Source of the DNA: Cenarchaeum sp.
GTDB lineage: Archaea; Thermoproteota; Nitrososphaeria; Nitrososphaerales; Nitrosopumilaceae
Direction: 5' to 3'
Length of the DNA: 25,986 nucleotides
Assembly (NCBI GenBank): GCA_020027365.1
Contig: JAHRAJ010000093.1
Span: 1 to 25,986 of the forward strand
The translations under genes were made by a program, and so were the position numbers. This document shows positions 7,885 to 15,691 of the stretch, one piece after another (the stretch's first letter is position 1; every line of letters starts with the position of its first letter). The notes beneath the pieces were generated by a model, which was not told the DNA's origin, did not search any database, and saw only the letters and a program-made list of their open reading frames with translations.

Positions 7885-8217
7885 ATGGCAAAGCGCTACA
7901 CACTACCACAGCTGAAAAAGTACGATGTAAACCAAAAGGTAATCGAGGCCCTTGCAAACGCCGAATCGCGCGTAATCCTGTTTTCAATCATCAAAAAGGG
8001 TGACACCGCCGCGGAACTGTCCCGGCGGCTGAGGATCCCGCTGAGCACCGTGTACAAAAAACTGTCAGAGCTTGAGGATTTGACGCTGATCGAGGTGGAT
8101 GCGGGACTGGTGTCCAACAAGGGGCGCCGTTACAACGCGTACAAGAGCCGCATACGAACCGCGGAGATACTGATCAGCAAGCCCGATCCCGTGCTGCGGC
8201 TTGCCCCGAACCGCTGA
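7885..8217 (+). CDS. Winged helix-turn-helix transcriptional regulator, copy 1
   Basis: The 110-residue basic protein is a single ArsR-like winged-helix domain. A dimerisation-type helix (VNQKVIEALANAESRVILF) is followed by a helix-turn-helix (TAAELSRRLRIPLSTVYKKLSELED) and a wing, then a short beta C-terminus ending near LRLAPNR. No metal-binding cysteines are present and no ligand domain follows. The ATG at 7885 coincides with the predicted transcription start, so the mRNA is leaderless. A six-base gap separates it from a second, clearly paralogous copy. The palindrome over its promoter suggests autoregulation. The target genes are unknown. The PEFG/FTR1-like gene just downstream, with its own palindrome, is a possible target of one of the pair. 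Confidence 0.88.
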   Translation: MAKRYTLPQLKKYDVNQKVIEALANAESRVILFSIIKKGDTAAELSRRLRIPLSTVYKKLSELEDLTLIEVDAGLVSNKGRRYNAYKSRIRTAEILISKPDPVLRLAPNR

Positions 8218-8223
8218 CTGCCG

Positions 8224-8568
8224 ATGGCGGATCACGACGTAATCAAGCTCTGTGAGTTTGATGTGACGCAAAAGATAATCGAGTCGATGACAAACGTGTA
8301 CAGCAGGGCGGTCTTGTTCTCCATCCGGGACGCCCCAAAGAACGCGATGCAGGTCGCCAAGGATTTGGACATATCCGTCTCGACCGTATACAAGGTCCTC
8401 TCACACCTGGAGCATCTGGCACTGGCCGAGGTCGACAGGTTTGTCCTCTCCGACGAGGGCAAGAAGATCAAGGTGTACAGGAGCAGGATTGGCCGGGTGG
8501 AAATCGTGCTAAACGGGACCGAACCCACCCTAAACCTGTATCCAAACAAGAGGAATCCGGGCAAGTGA
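8224..8568 (+). CDS. Winged helix-turn-helix transcriptional regulator, copy 2
   Basis: The 114-residue protein aligns along its whole length with the copy just upstream. Shared features include DV/TQKxIE, the turn STVYKxLSxLExL, AEVD/EVD and the terminal P-x-L-x-L-x-PN pattern. It lacks the basic N-terminal extension of the first copy. Six bases separate the genes and there is no TATA box between them, so they are co-transcribed and may form heterodimers. There are no Cys/His clusters beyond a single Cys near the N-terminus. The pair probably arose by tandem duplication. The recognition helices differ (RIPLSTVYKK versus DISVSTVYKV), so the copies may read different half-sites. Confidence 0.87.
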   Translation: MADHDVIKLCEFDVTQKIIESMTNVYSRAVLFSIRDAPKNAMQVAKDLDISVSTVYKVLSHLEHLALAEVDRFVLSDEGKKIKVYRSRIGRVEIVLNGTEPTLNLYPNKRNPGK

Positions 8569-8667
8569 CGTGCCGCCGCCCCCCTGCATGCGCAGGATGA
8601 CGGCCCCGCGCGGTAATGGGCCGCCGCGGCCCGCCGCCGGCACCACAACCGCCTTTGGTCTCAATTG

Positions 8668-8689
8668 TTGTTCCATGTATGTGGAACAA
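8668..8689. promoter_or_regulatory. Palindromic operator candidate upstream of the PEFG protein gene
   Basis: A perfect 8-bp inverted repeat, TTGTTCCA-TGTATG-TGGAACAA, ends 10 nt before the TATA box of the PEFG-CTERM gene. The placement immediately upstream of TATA/BRE is typical of archaeal activator or repressor sites. A dyad of this length and spacing fits a winged-helix dimer. Confidence 0.6.
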
Positions 8690-8698
8690 GCGCATGGT

Positions 8699-8707
8699 TA
8701 TTATACA
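8699..8707 (+). promoter_or_regulatory. TATA box of the PEFG protein gene
   Basis: TATTATAC-like sequence is centred about 26 nt upstream of the ATG at 8728. This decides that start over the earlier in-frame codon at 8665, which would place the operator palindrome inside the coding sequence. Confidence 0.6.
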
Positions 8708-8727
8708 AAATACGGGGTCGCAAACCG

Positions 8728-10341
8728 ATGACCAATCCCTCACTCGTGGGCACCGCGTTGATCGTGCTGGTGCTGGGGATGTCCTACCACGCGACGGCAT
8801 TGGCCGTCACCGCCGCCGAAGACGGCGCCAACGACCGCCCGCCCCTGCCGGCGGACGCCTGGGCCGTGATCACGGATCGCCTGGCGGCGGGGGAGGAGCA
8901 GCAAGAGGCAGACCCGGACGCGGCGCTGGCGCTGGTGGCCGAGGCAAGAAGCGCGTATGACGAGTCGATCGGACCGGCCGCCGCCGGCATCGATTTGGAC
9001 AGCCACACGATCATCCTGGATGCGTTTTCGACGATCGCCGAGGATCACGCCGCCGGCAACGTCGCACATGCGGCGCTGATGCGACAGGCCGTGGACAAGA
9101 CCGTATACCGGATTGCGTATGTCGGGATTGTCAACGCGCTGGAGGCCGGCGATCCCCGGGGGTTTGAAACGTGGTTTGACGTGATGGAGAGAAAGTTTGC
9201 CCTGTCTGAAAAGAGGCCAGAGCTGTACCGCATGGCGGCGGACATATCTGCCGCCGATGCCGGATCCGACGCCGCCAGCAAAAACGCGGGCCCGGTGGTG
9301 GACGGATTGCTGGAGATATTCAAGGTCAAGACCTTGGAAGAGCCCGAGGAGGCGATCATCGCGCTGGGCAACGATGATCTGGCCGGCGCCCAAAAGTTTG
9401 CATACGAGGGGTATTACTACTACAGGACGCTCTACCTGGATGTGGAAAAGAGGCTTGGAACGCAGCGGGCCGACGACCTGCTGGGACACATGGCCGAGAT
9501 GATCACGATCACGGAATCCGGCAGGACGGCGCCGGAGATGGCGGCCGACGCAGAGGCGGTATTGGACATGATCACCGGGGTGATCCGGGAGTATGAGGGC
9601 CAGGGGGGCCTGTCTGATGCCGCCCTGGCGCTTGCCGGCATACGTGACCGGCTAAGGATCGTCGACGCCGAGTATGTCGACGCCGTGCGGGACGGCGAGA
9701 TTGTAGACCGGGTTGAATACGACGAGGCGGCCGCGTTTTTGAAAAGGGCGTCTGCGATATATGCGCAAAACACGGATGCGTTTGCCGAGCTGTCCGGGGA
9801 TGACACCCGGGATCTTGGGGCCATCATGTCAGAGATGGACGGCGTCATGTCCTCCGTGGGCGATGCCTCCGAGGTGAGCATCCTTGTAGGCCGGGGAATA
9901 AACCGCGTGGCCGCGCTTGAGACCCTTGCAGGCGGTGCCGTGGACGCCGATGTCTTGGAATACTTTGACGAGATTGAGCGGCTGCTGGGTGAGGCGCAGG
10001 CCGCCTACCGCGGCGGGGACGCCGATACTGCCTTTGATCTGGTCAGCACCGCATATCTGGACAACTATGAGTTTGTGGAAGAGCCGCTGGGGCAGGCAGA
10101 CCCCGAACTCATGGAAAAGATCGAGACCGACATGCGGGAGGATCTCCGGGCGATGATCAGGGACGGCGCCCCTGCAGGGGACGTTGATGCGCAGATCGGG
10201 ATGATACTGTCAGATCTCGACTCTGCAAAGGCGGCAATCCCGGAGTTTGGGGCGATAGTCATGGTTGTCATGGCCGTGGCCGTGGCAGCCGCGCTGGTGG
10301 CATCCTCCAGATCCCGCCTTGGCCTGCCATACCGCCGGTAG
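8728..10341 (+). CDS. PEFG-CTERM surface protein with FTR1-type extracellular helical module
   Basis: The 537-residue protein has an N-terminal signal peptide (about residues 1-28) and a long acidic helical ectodomain. Its C-terminal sorting tail is PEFG at residues 505-508, then a hydrophobic helix and a basic end (the thaumarchaeal PEFG-CTERM design, processed by an archaeosortase-like enzyme). Residues about 412-490 (pattern AYRGGDADTAF, AYLDNYEFVEEPL, then a Glu-rich helix) resemble the extracellular helical segment found in FTR1-type iron permeases. A related segment around residues 215-260 (AYEGYYYYRTLYLDVEKRLG) suggests internal duplication. I infer a cell-surface role, possibly metal capture, but no permease is encoded nearby. 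A palindrome upstream of the TATA box points to regulated expression. Confidence 0.75.
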   Translation: MTNPSLVGTALIVLVLGMSYHATALAVTAAEDGANDRPPLPADAWAVITDRLAAGEEQQEADPDAALALVAEARSAYDESIGPAAAGIDLDSHTIILDAFSTIAEDHAAGNVAHAALMRQAVDKTVYRIAYVGIVNALEAGDPRGFETWFDVMERKFALSEKRPELYRMAADISAADAGSDAASKNAGPVVDGLLEIFKVKTLEEPEEAIIALGNDDLAGAQKFAYEGYYYYRTLYLDVEKRLGTQRADDLLGHMAEMITITESGRTAPEMAADAEAVLDMITGVIREYEGQGGLSDAALALAGIRDRLRIVDAEYVDAVRDGEIVDRVEYDEAAAFLKRASAIYAQNTDAFAELSGDDTRDLGAIMSEMDGVMSSVGDASEVSILVGRGINRVAALETLAGGAVDADVLEYFDEIERLLGEAQAAYRGGDADTAFDLVSTAYLDNYEFVEEPLGQADPELMEKIETDMREDLRAMIRDGAPAGDVDAQIGMILSDLDSAKAAIPEFGAIVMVVMAVAVAAALVASSRSRLGLPYRR

Positions 10342-10584
10342 CTGCAGGCCAGATACGCGCCAAACCGCCTAGCTGGAATGGGGGCGGTGGGGGAGAGGAA
10401 GGGCGCGGCGGCCAACCGGACGCACCGCCGTTTCACCCTGTACCGTTCCTATGGCGCGTGCATCTGACGGCACTCGGCCGATGTTGGGTGCCGGCTTCCA
10501 ACGGTTCATTGAGCCCGTGGGCGGCAAGGGCAACCCGGCGAATTAAAGGCTTAATAACCTGTCAGGGTTCATCACAACGAACGA
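10342..10584. other. 243-bp spacer with the aIF1 promoter
   Basis: No gene or RNA signature is visible. The right end has a weak TATA-like TTAATAAC (10551-10558) about 31 nt upstream of the aIF1 ATG. The rest is GC-rich, with several short imperfect hairpins. Confidence 0.5.
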
Positions 10585-10893
10585 ATGGCGGTAATCTGTA
10601 GCACATGTGGCCTTCCCGATGATCTATGCGCATGCGGGGACTTGGCCAAGGACAGTACGAAGATCGTCATAAGACTGGAGACGCGCCGTTTTAAGAAAAA
10701 GGGCACGATGATCGAGGGTTTGGATCCAAAGTTGAATGATCTGGAGCGTGTCGCCAAGGATCTTAAAAACAAGTATGCGTGCGGGGGCACAGCCAAGGAC
10801 GGGTATGTATTCCTGCAGGGGGATCACCGCGACACCCTCAAGGAGACCCTCGTTGATCTGGGATTTGCAGAATCGACCATCGAGCTGCACTAA
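10585..10893 (+). CDS. Translation initiation factor aIF1 (SUI1 family)
   Basis: The 102-residue SUI1/eIF1-type protein acts on the small ribosomal subunit to control start-codon selection. An N-terminal zinc-ribbon-like segment (CSTCGLPDDLCACG) is followed by the SUI1 alpha/beta fold. Family hallmarks are the basic loop RRFKKKGTMIEGLD and the ending KNKYACGGTAKDGYVFLQGDH with LVDLGF after it. Length and order match archaeal aIF1. The CAAX-type protease gene starts one base after this stop, so the two are an operon. The neighbour relationship is not obviously functional. Confidence 0.95.
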   Translation: MAVICSTCGLPDDLCACGDLAKDSTKIVIRLETRRFKKKGTMIEGLDPKLNDLERVAKDLKNKYACGGTAKDGYVFLQGDHRDTLKETLVDLGFAESTIELH

Positions 10894-10894
10894 A

Positions 10895-12079
10895 TTGCAG
10901 AAACCGGGCAAGATTCTGCAGGGGCTTGGAATACCGCACTCTGCAATGCTATCCATCGTGTTTGGGCTCTTGGTCCTGTCGTTTCCCGTGGGGGCCCACA
11001 TCTTTTTTGGATCCGGGCTTGGCGGGCAAATAACACACGAATACCCGCTGGCATATGTTGACACGGTTGTCTCACCGCTGGCGGACATACTTCCGTTTGA
11101 GGCAGACCTGGGAGACGGCTTTATCGTCATGTGGTCTGCATACGCACTGCTGTTTGCGGTGGGGATGGCGGGACCGCGAAAAAACATCATCGGGGCGCTG
11201 GTGCCCGTCCTGTCGTCGGGCAACCCTGATTCGCCGCGGACCAACTATGCGGCATCTGCAATCCAGTGGTTTGGCGTGCTGGTGCTGGCGTCTGCGGTGA
11301 TCGATTACGCACAAAGAACCCTGTTTGGGGTGGAGATACGGCCTCCGGACTTTGGAAATGATCTGGTCTGGTTCCTCTCTGCCAGCATGGCGCCTGTCGT
11401 CGAGGAGCTTGGATTCCGGGTCGTGCTGATCGGGATTCCGCTGTATGTGGTGCTGTGCCGGCGCGCAGGACCGCGCGCACTGGCGAGGTTTTTGTGGAGT
11501 CCGTCATCCGCCCACGGCGGGGACGGCGACGGAGCCGCCGGGCGGCGGGTGATGGCCGGCACACTCGCACTCATAGCGGGGACGGGCATTCTGTTCGGGC
11601 TTGCACACATACTTGTCGGTGAGCCGTGGAGCGGCGGCAAGTTTGCGCAGGCCGCCGCCGCCGGTGTCATCCTGGGGTGGGTCTACTACCGCCACGGGCT
11701 GCTCGCCGCAATCCTGCTGCACTGGGCGACAAACTATGCCGTGCTCTCGTACGTCTACCTGGTCGCACATGCTGCCGACATTACCGTCACCGATGCATTC
11801 TCGCATCCGATGCTTGGGACTCTGGAGCTGGTCTTGGTGTCGTCGGGCGCGGTGTCTGCCGCATTCATGCTGGCCGGCTACCTGTGTTCACGTAAAACGC
11901 AGTCTGCACGGGGGGATGACGGATGTGGTGCCGGCGATGGCGGTGCCGGCGATGCTGGTTATGATTGTGATGGGGAGGGCGGGGATGCTGTGGGATTGGC
12001 AAAAGGCAACGACGAAAAAGAGGAACCGTGGACAAAAGACCCGCAGACTGGACAATCAACATCCGACCGCCTCCCCTGA
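10895..12079 (+). CDS. CPBP/CAAX-type membrane-embedded metalloprotease family protein
   Basis: The 394-residue multi-span membrane protein carries the three CPBP (ABI, type II CAAX prenyl endopeptidase) motifs: EExxxR (E170-E171, R175 in EELGFR), FxxxH (F234-H238 in FGLAH) and HxxxN (H276-N280 in HWATN). These residues form the intramembrane glutamate/histidine site. Archaeal substrates are unknown. The start given is a TTG one base after the aIF1 stop. It keeps the IPHSAMLSIVFG segment that looks like part of the first helix. An ATG at 10946 is the alternative. The last 60 or so residues form a Gly/Asp-rich low-complexity tail with no domain, and may be a lineage-specific extension. Confidence 0.85.
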   Translation: MQKPGKILQGLGIPHSAMLSIVFGLLVLSFPVGAHIFFGSGLGGQITHEYPLAYVDTVVSPLADILPFEADLGDGFIVMWSAYALLFAVGMAGPRKNIIGALVPVLSSGNPDSPRTNYAASAIQWFGVLVLASAVIDYAQRTLFGVEIRPPDFGNDLVWFLSASMAPVVEELGFRVVLIGIPLYVVLCRRAGPRALARFLWSPSSAHGGDGDGAAGRRVMAGTLALIAGTGILFGLAHILVGEPWSGGKFAQAAAAGVILGWVYYRHGLLAAILLHWATNYAVLSYVYLVAHAADITVTDAFSHPMLGTLELVLVSSGAVSAAFMLAGYLCSRKTQSARGDDGCGAGDGGAGDAGYDCDGEGGDAVGLAKGNDEKEEPWTKDPQTGQSTSDRLP

Positions 12080-12152
12080 GGCACGACAGATGCGGCGGTG
12101 GTGCGCTCCGACGCCAACACCTCCAGTCCGCGGTGGATGACTGGCTACGATG

Positions 12153-12181
12153 CAACAACAACGACGACGACGACGACGCCG
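12153..12181. repeat. CAA/CGA/CCG trinucleotide repeats
   Basis: Consecutive CAA units pass into six or so CGA units and then GCC units. The tract lies in the spacer between the convergent CPBP and cofC genes. No gene is supported in this spacer. Confidence 0.75.
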
Positions 12182-12234
12182 CCGCCACCACGCTGACGGC
12201 TACCCTGCCGACGACAGGCGACGAGCCGCCGCGC

Positions 12235-12888
12235 CTAGGCCCCCTGGTCTGGCATCCCGTCAATCCCCATAATCCTGCCGCACAGCTTTGTATTGGCGTT
12301 TTGTCCCAGCACGTACCTCAGGTCGCCAACATCGTCAATATCTGCCATCATTCTGGGAACAAACAGCACCGACGGGTTTCGGGTGTGCCGCCGCGCCGAC
12401 TCGACATGTGCCCTGTAGCTGTCCTGGTCATAGCTCGTGCGGATTATGTCCGGCGGCATCCTGAACAACGCGTTGGTACCGTCAAACCTGCGCGACGGCA
12501 CTATCGTGACAAAGTCCGGGGGGATCTGGTTTCTGAGCAAAAACCCGATGTCCTGCACGGTGGTGAACGGTATGTCCTGCGGCAGCACCACGGTGGCCCC
12601 TATGCCGAGCTCCGTGACATGGGCATCCGCAAGCGCGACGGCGTCGTTGACCCCGCTCTCTGCGGGATCATCCACCACGTCGGCGCCGGCCCACGACGCA
12701 ATGTCGCGCGCCTCCCGGTCGCCCGTTACCACCACGGTGCGGGCAATCTTGGGCGATGCCGACAGCGTATGCAGCATCTCGTCAAGCATCATGGCGCACA
12801 GATCCCTCTTGGCCCGCGACGGTATGTCCAGCCGTGACTTTGCCTTGGAAAACGATTTTACCGGTATTATCGCCGCTATTCTGAGCAA
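12235..12888 (-). CDS. cofC: 2-phospho-L-lactate guanylyltransferase
   Basis: CofC activates 2-phospholactate (or a related phosphorylated three-carbon acid) with GTP to give the donor used by CofD in coenzyme F420 synthesis. The 217-residue protein has the nucleotidyltransferase N-terminus IIPVKSFSKAKSRL, VVVTGD, a GVNDAVALA segment and the LPQDIPFTT metal-binding strand, all in the order expected for CofC. The start given is a TTG one base after the cofD stop, which yields the family N-terminus LRIAAIIPVKSF. No ATG or GTG is available there. cofD and cofC form a two-gene operon encoding the last steps that assemble F420-0. Confidence 0.9.
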   Translation of the reverse strand: MLRIAAIIPVKSFSKAKSRLDIPSRAKRDLCAMMLDEMLHTLSASPKIARTVVVTGDREARDIASWAGADVVDDPAESGVNDAVALADAHVTELGIGATVVLPQDIPFTTVQDIGFLLRNQIPPDFVTIVPSRRFDGTNALFRMPPDIIRTSYDQDSYRAHVESARRHTRNPSVLFVPRMMADIDDVGDLRYVLGQNANTKLCGRIMGIDGMPDQGA

Positions 12889-12889
12889 T

Positions 12890-13816
12890 CTAAACGCGCA
12901 CTTGTTTGAGTATAAACGACGCAAGCGCGTTCTCGGCCTGCCGGTTCTTCATCATAATCTTCGTATCAAACGCCTTTATGTCCAAATCCCGTATCTTTTT
13001 TACAAGCGGCTTGTCCTTTGTATCCAGCACCACGTTGGAACACACGTCCGAGTACATCTTGGCCAGCCCGTACGCGTTCGTCTCGATTCCGGCCGCCTGC
13101 ATGTATTTTGCCGCCGGGCCGCTGATCGCCCTGTCCCCGATAAGCGGACTGATCGCCACCACCTTTTTCTTGACCTTGCCAAGCTCCTTTTTTATGCCCT
13201 TGATCTGAAGCATGGGCCCTATGCTGGTCAGCGGGTTGCCGGGGGCCAGTACCACCACGTCTGCATCCTGTATGGCGCTGACCGCGTCCGGGCTGGGCCT
13301 TGCCTTGTCGGCGCCCACATACTGGATTCCCTCCACGTCGTCGGCACCCCTGTATTTGACCCAGTACTCTTGCAGGTGCATCTCGCCCTTTGCCGTGGTT
13401 ATGCGCGTCTCCACCGTGTTGTCCGTCACCGGTATTATCTTGGTGCCTATCGCAAACCTGTCACACATCCACTTTGTAATGTCCCCCAGGTTTTTGCCGT
13501 TTTTGAGCATGTTTGTCCTGATCAGGTGGGTCGCCGCATCCCTGTCGCCAATCCTAAACCACGTCTCCTCGCCAAACACCTCCATCTGCCTCAAAAAGTT
13601 AAACGTGTCCTTTTTGATTCCCCATCCCCTGTCGTGATCCAAAATGTCGGCCAGACCGTAGATGACCGTGTCAATGTCGGGGCACACGTACATCCCGTAC
13701 AGCCAATAGTTGTCCCCGACGTTGCTGATCACGCTTACGTTGCAGTCCTGTGATGCCAGGCCCCTCACCATCTTGACCGAACCCGTGCCGCCTGAAAGTA
13801 CCGCAACGTTCATCAT
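12890..13816 (-). CDS. cofD: 2-phospho-L-lactate transferase
   Basis: CofD transfers the phospholactyl moiety from the GDP-linked donor to the deazaflavin Fo, giving F420-0. The 308-residue protein opens with the family signature VAVLSGGTGSVKMVRGL. It also shows NVGDNYWLYGMYVCPDIDTVIYGL and LAPGNPLTSIGPML, all highly characteristic. Two ATG codons sit in tandem, so the true start may be one residue later. A TATA-like AATATGTA lies about 32 nt upstream, which implies only a few bases of leader. cofC follows immediately. The region upstream is divergent with the Cys-tail protein gene, leaving about 97 bp for two promoters. Confidence 0.96.
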   Translation of the reverse strand: MMNVAVLSGGTGSVKMVRGLASQDCNVSVISNVGDNYWLYGMYVCPDIDTVIYGLADILDHDRGWGIKKDTFNFLRQMEVFGEETWFRIGDRDAATHLIRTNMLKNGKNLGDITKWMCDRFAIGTKIIPVTDNTVETRITTAKGEMHLQEYWVKYRGADDVEGIQYVGADKARPSPDAVSAIQDADVVVLAPGNPLTSIGPMLQIKGIKKELGKVKKKVVAISPLIGDRAISGPAAKYMQAAGIETNAYGLAKMYSDVCSNVVLDTKDKPLVKKIRDLDIKAFDTKIMMKNRQAENALASFILKQVRV

Positions 13817-13882
13817 ATCACAGAATATTCGGGCAACCGCCGCTACATATTACCCTTTCATGGCAATCCCGCCTAAGATAAG

Positions 13883-13889
13883 ATTAAAT
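13883..13889 (+). promoter_or_regulatory. TATA box of the Cys-tail membrane protein gene
   Basis: ATTAAAT is centred 27 nt upstream of the GTG at 13913. The spacing supports this GTG as a leaderless start. Confidence 0.6.
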
Positions 13890-13912
13890 GTAAGTGGCCG
13901 GGATTTTCACTC

Positions 13913-15355
13913 GTGCAAAGGGCAGTTCTCCTGTTATCTGTCATGGCAGTGGCGGCGATTCTGGCCGCATCCACAACGGTCTCCACGGCAAGCGCGGCGC
14001 AGCTGGGGACCATGATAAACCCCGATCATAATTCATCCCCCTTTGAGATCCGGTACCAAAAGACGATATTCATAGAGTATGCCGACGGCGGCGACGTGGC
14101 CGACCTGCTGCGCGGCGACCGGTGGAACATAACCGCCCTGGCCGTGCCGGGCAGCGCCGCCTCTGAGGGGATTGCAGGCAGGATCAACCGCAACCTGATC
14201 GGCGACGGAAGCCAGGCATTCGTATCCGGCCTTGAGATATCCTATCTGGCGACCCTAAAGGGAAACCCGGTGTCCGCCGCGGTCGACTATCAAATCCTGA
14301 TCACCGGCGACATTGGCGGGTATACAATCCGCCCCGCCAGCGGCCAAAACCCGGCGCTGATTGACATGGGGTGGAGGGGCATCTCGGTAGACGGGCCCAC
14401 GATGATAGACGGGGTGGAGATTAACATGCCGCTGTCTGCCATACTGTCCGAGGATCCGCGGCTTGCATCCATGATTGCGGGCTCCGAGGCCGAGAAACTG
14501 CTGCGCGTACCGCTCATAGATGCCGACTTTATACGCGACCAGCCCCTCTCAAAGTGGCACTTTTTATTCGATCCGACCGGGATCAACGTCGATGCCTCGC
14601 TGTTTGGACTGAACAAGGACATTGCGGGGTTTGTGGTGTCCAGCTATACGATGGGCGAGAGCAGCATCCGCGAGGGAATACAGACGGAACGCGAGTTTGA
14701 CGCCGCCTTTACCGCCGACAAGACGTACACAATCCGCACATTCCAGTCTGCAGACATTGGAAACGTCGACGTCATCGGCTTTGCACAGCTGGACAACCTT
14801 GATGACATTGAGATATTCGGGGTGCTTCCGACACCTCCCGAGGGGTTTGGAAGCACGTCGACCGGCGACTTTCCGGTATCCATAGTGTACGGCATGGCGG
14901 CCATGGCGGCCATTGGCGGCGGCGCCTTTTTCGTGTACAGCAACAGGCAGATGAAAAAGGACGAGCGAAATCCGGGCCAGACCGGCATTGACCCGTCACA
15001 GCTTGTCGGATACCAGACCAGCGCCAGCGCCGGAGGATACCAGACAAACCGCGGCGAGGCCCAGCTGCGCGACGACACCAGCTATCAGCAAACGCGCAAC
15101 GTTTACGACGACGACGACGGCGGCGGCGGCAGCAGCAGCACCGCCCAGACAGCGGCGGCCCGGCAGCAAGAGGCCGCGCAATCCCAGCCGCCGCCACAAT
15201 CCCCCCAGCCGCAAGGCCAAGAGGCCGCATGCGGATGCGCTGCATCCTCCGAGATGGGCAACGAGTGCGACTGCCAGATGCAGGGCTCGTGCCTGTGTGA
15301 TGCAGACTGCCGGTGCGGCGCATCCGTGTGCAGGGAACACGCCGGCTCCTTTTAA
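13913..15355 (+). CDS. Secreted single-span protein with cysteine-rich cytoplasmic tail, 480 aa
   Basis: The chain has a signal peptide (about residues 1-29, ending near TASAA), an extracytoplasmic beta-rich domain of about 290 residues, and one membrane helix near residues 320-341. A stop-transfer NRQMKKDER follows, then a cytoplasmic tail that begins polar and Gln/Gly/Ser-rich with a short DDDDGGGG run. The last 40 residues hold nine cysteines, mostly in pairs: CGC, CDC, CLC, CRC. Such spacing suggests cluster-type Zn or Cu binding, or a redox sink. I do not know a characterised homologue, though this tail pattern feels familiar from thaumarchaeal genomes. The GTG start is fixed by the TATA box. 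The gene diverges from cofDC. Confidence 0.8.
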   Translation: MQRAVLLLSVMAVAAILAASTTVSTASAAQLGTMINPDHNSSPFEIRYQKTIFIEYADGGDVADLLRGDRWNITALAVPGSAASEGIAGRINRNLIGDGSQAFVSGLEISYLATLKGNPVSAAVDYQILITGDIGGYTIRPASGQNPALIDMGWRGISVDGPTMIDGVEINMPLSAILSEDPRLASMIAGSEAEKLLRVPLIDADFIRDQPLSKWHFLFDPTGINVDASLFGLNKDIAGFVVSSYTMGESSIREGIQTEREFDAAFTADKTYTIRTFQSADIGNVDVIGFAQLDNLDDIEIFGVLPTPPEGFGSTSTGDFPVSIVYGMAAMAAIGGGAFFVYSNRQMKKDERNPGQTGIDPSQLVGYQTSASAGGYQTNRGEAQLRDDTSYQQTRNVYDDDDGGGGSSSTAQTAAARQQEAAQSQPPPQSPQPQGQEAACGCAASSEMGNECDCQMQGSCLCDADCRCGASVCREHAGSF

Positions 15356-15382
15356 CCCGCGCCGGCGGCGGTCTAAAATTAG

Positions 15383-15672
15383 TTGCGCGTGCTGGGAGTA
15401 ACCCTCCTTTTGTTTTCACGATATTCCGCTATGCAGCCTACCCGAGCCTGGTACAGGCACCTGGGGCTCCGTTTGGCCTTGCTCCGTGCGGGGCGGATTT
15501 TTCATTCCTCGGCCGGACAACCTCGGGCTCTTGGCCGTCACCGTAATCCGGCGGGATTTGCTTTCTGTTCCGTCGCCGGCCATCTCTGGCCACCCATCTC
15601 CGGATCGCACATCCTGTACGGAGGGAGGAGTTTCCTCTGCCGTGGCAGCGTGTCGTGCTCCAGCTCGCGCAA
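15383..15672 (-). ncRNA. rnpB: RNase P RNA, archaeal type A
   Basis: RNase P RNA is the catalytic RNA that removes 5' leaders from pre-tRNAs. Read on the minus strand, the segment has CR-I as AGGAAACTCC (15636-15627), CR-III as CGGAGCAAGGCCAAAC (15486-15471), CR-IV as GGGTAGGCTGC (15443-15433) and CR-V as GGAGGGTTAC (15407-15398), in the right order. Helix P1 pairs TTGCGCG (15672-15666) with CGCGCAA (15389-15383). P2 pairs GCTGG with CCAGC just inside it, and P3 is a CTGC/GCAG hairpin. P4 pairs CR-I with CR-V over eight base pairs with the expected bulged U. The RNA is about 290 nt, normal for archaea. A TATA box at 15694-15701 predicts this 5' end, and T-rich sequence follows the 3' end. No protein is supported here. 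Confidence 0.95.
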
Positions 15673-15691
15673 CCCCCCACCCGCCCCGAAT

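Noticed and set aside
15430..15460. tRNA-like D-arm on the plus strand (GAGCCTGGTACAGG)
   Set aside because: No T-loop, anticodon stem or acceptor pairing follows. It is the complement of RNase P conserved region IV and its neighbour.
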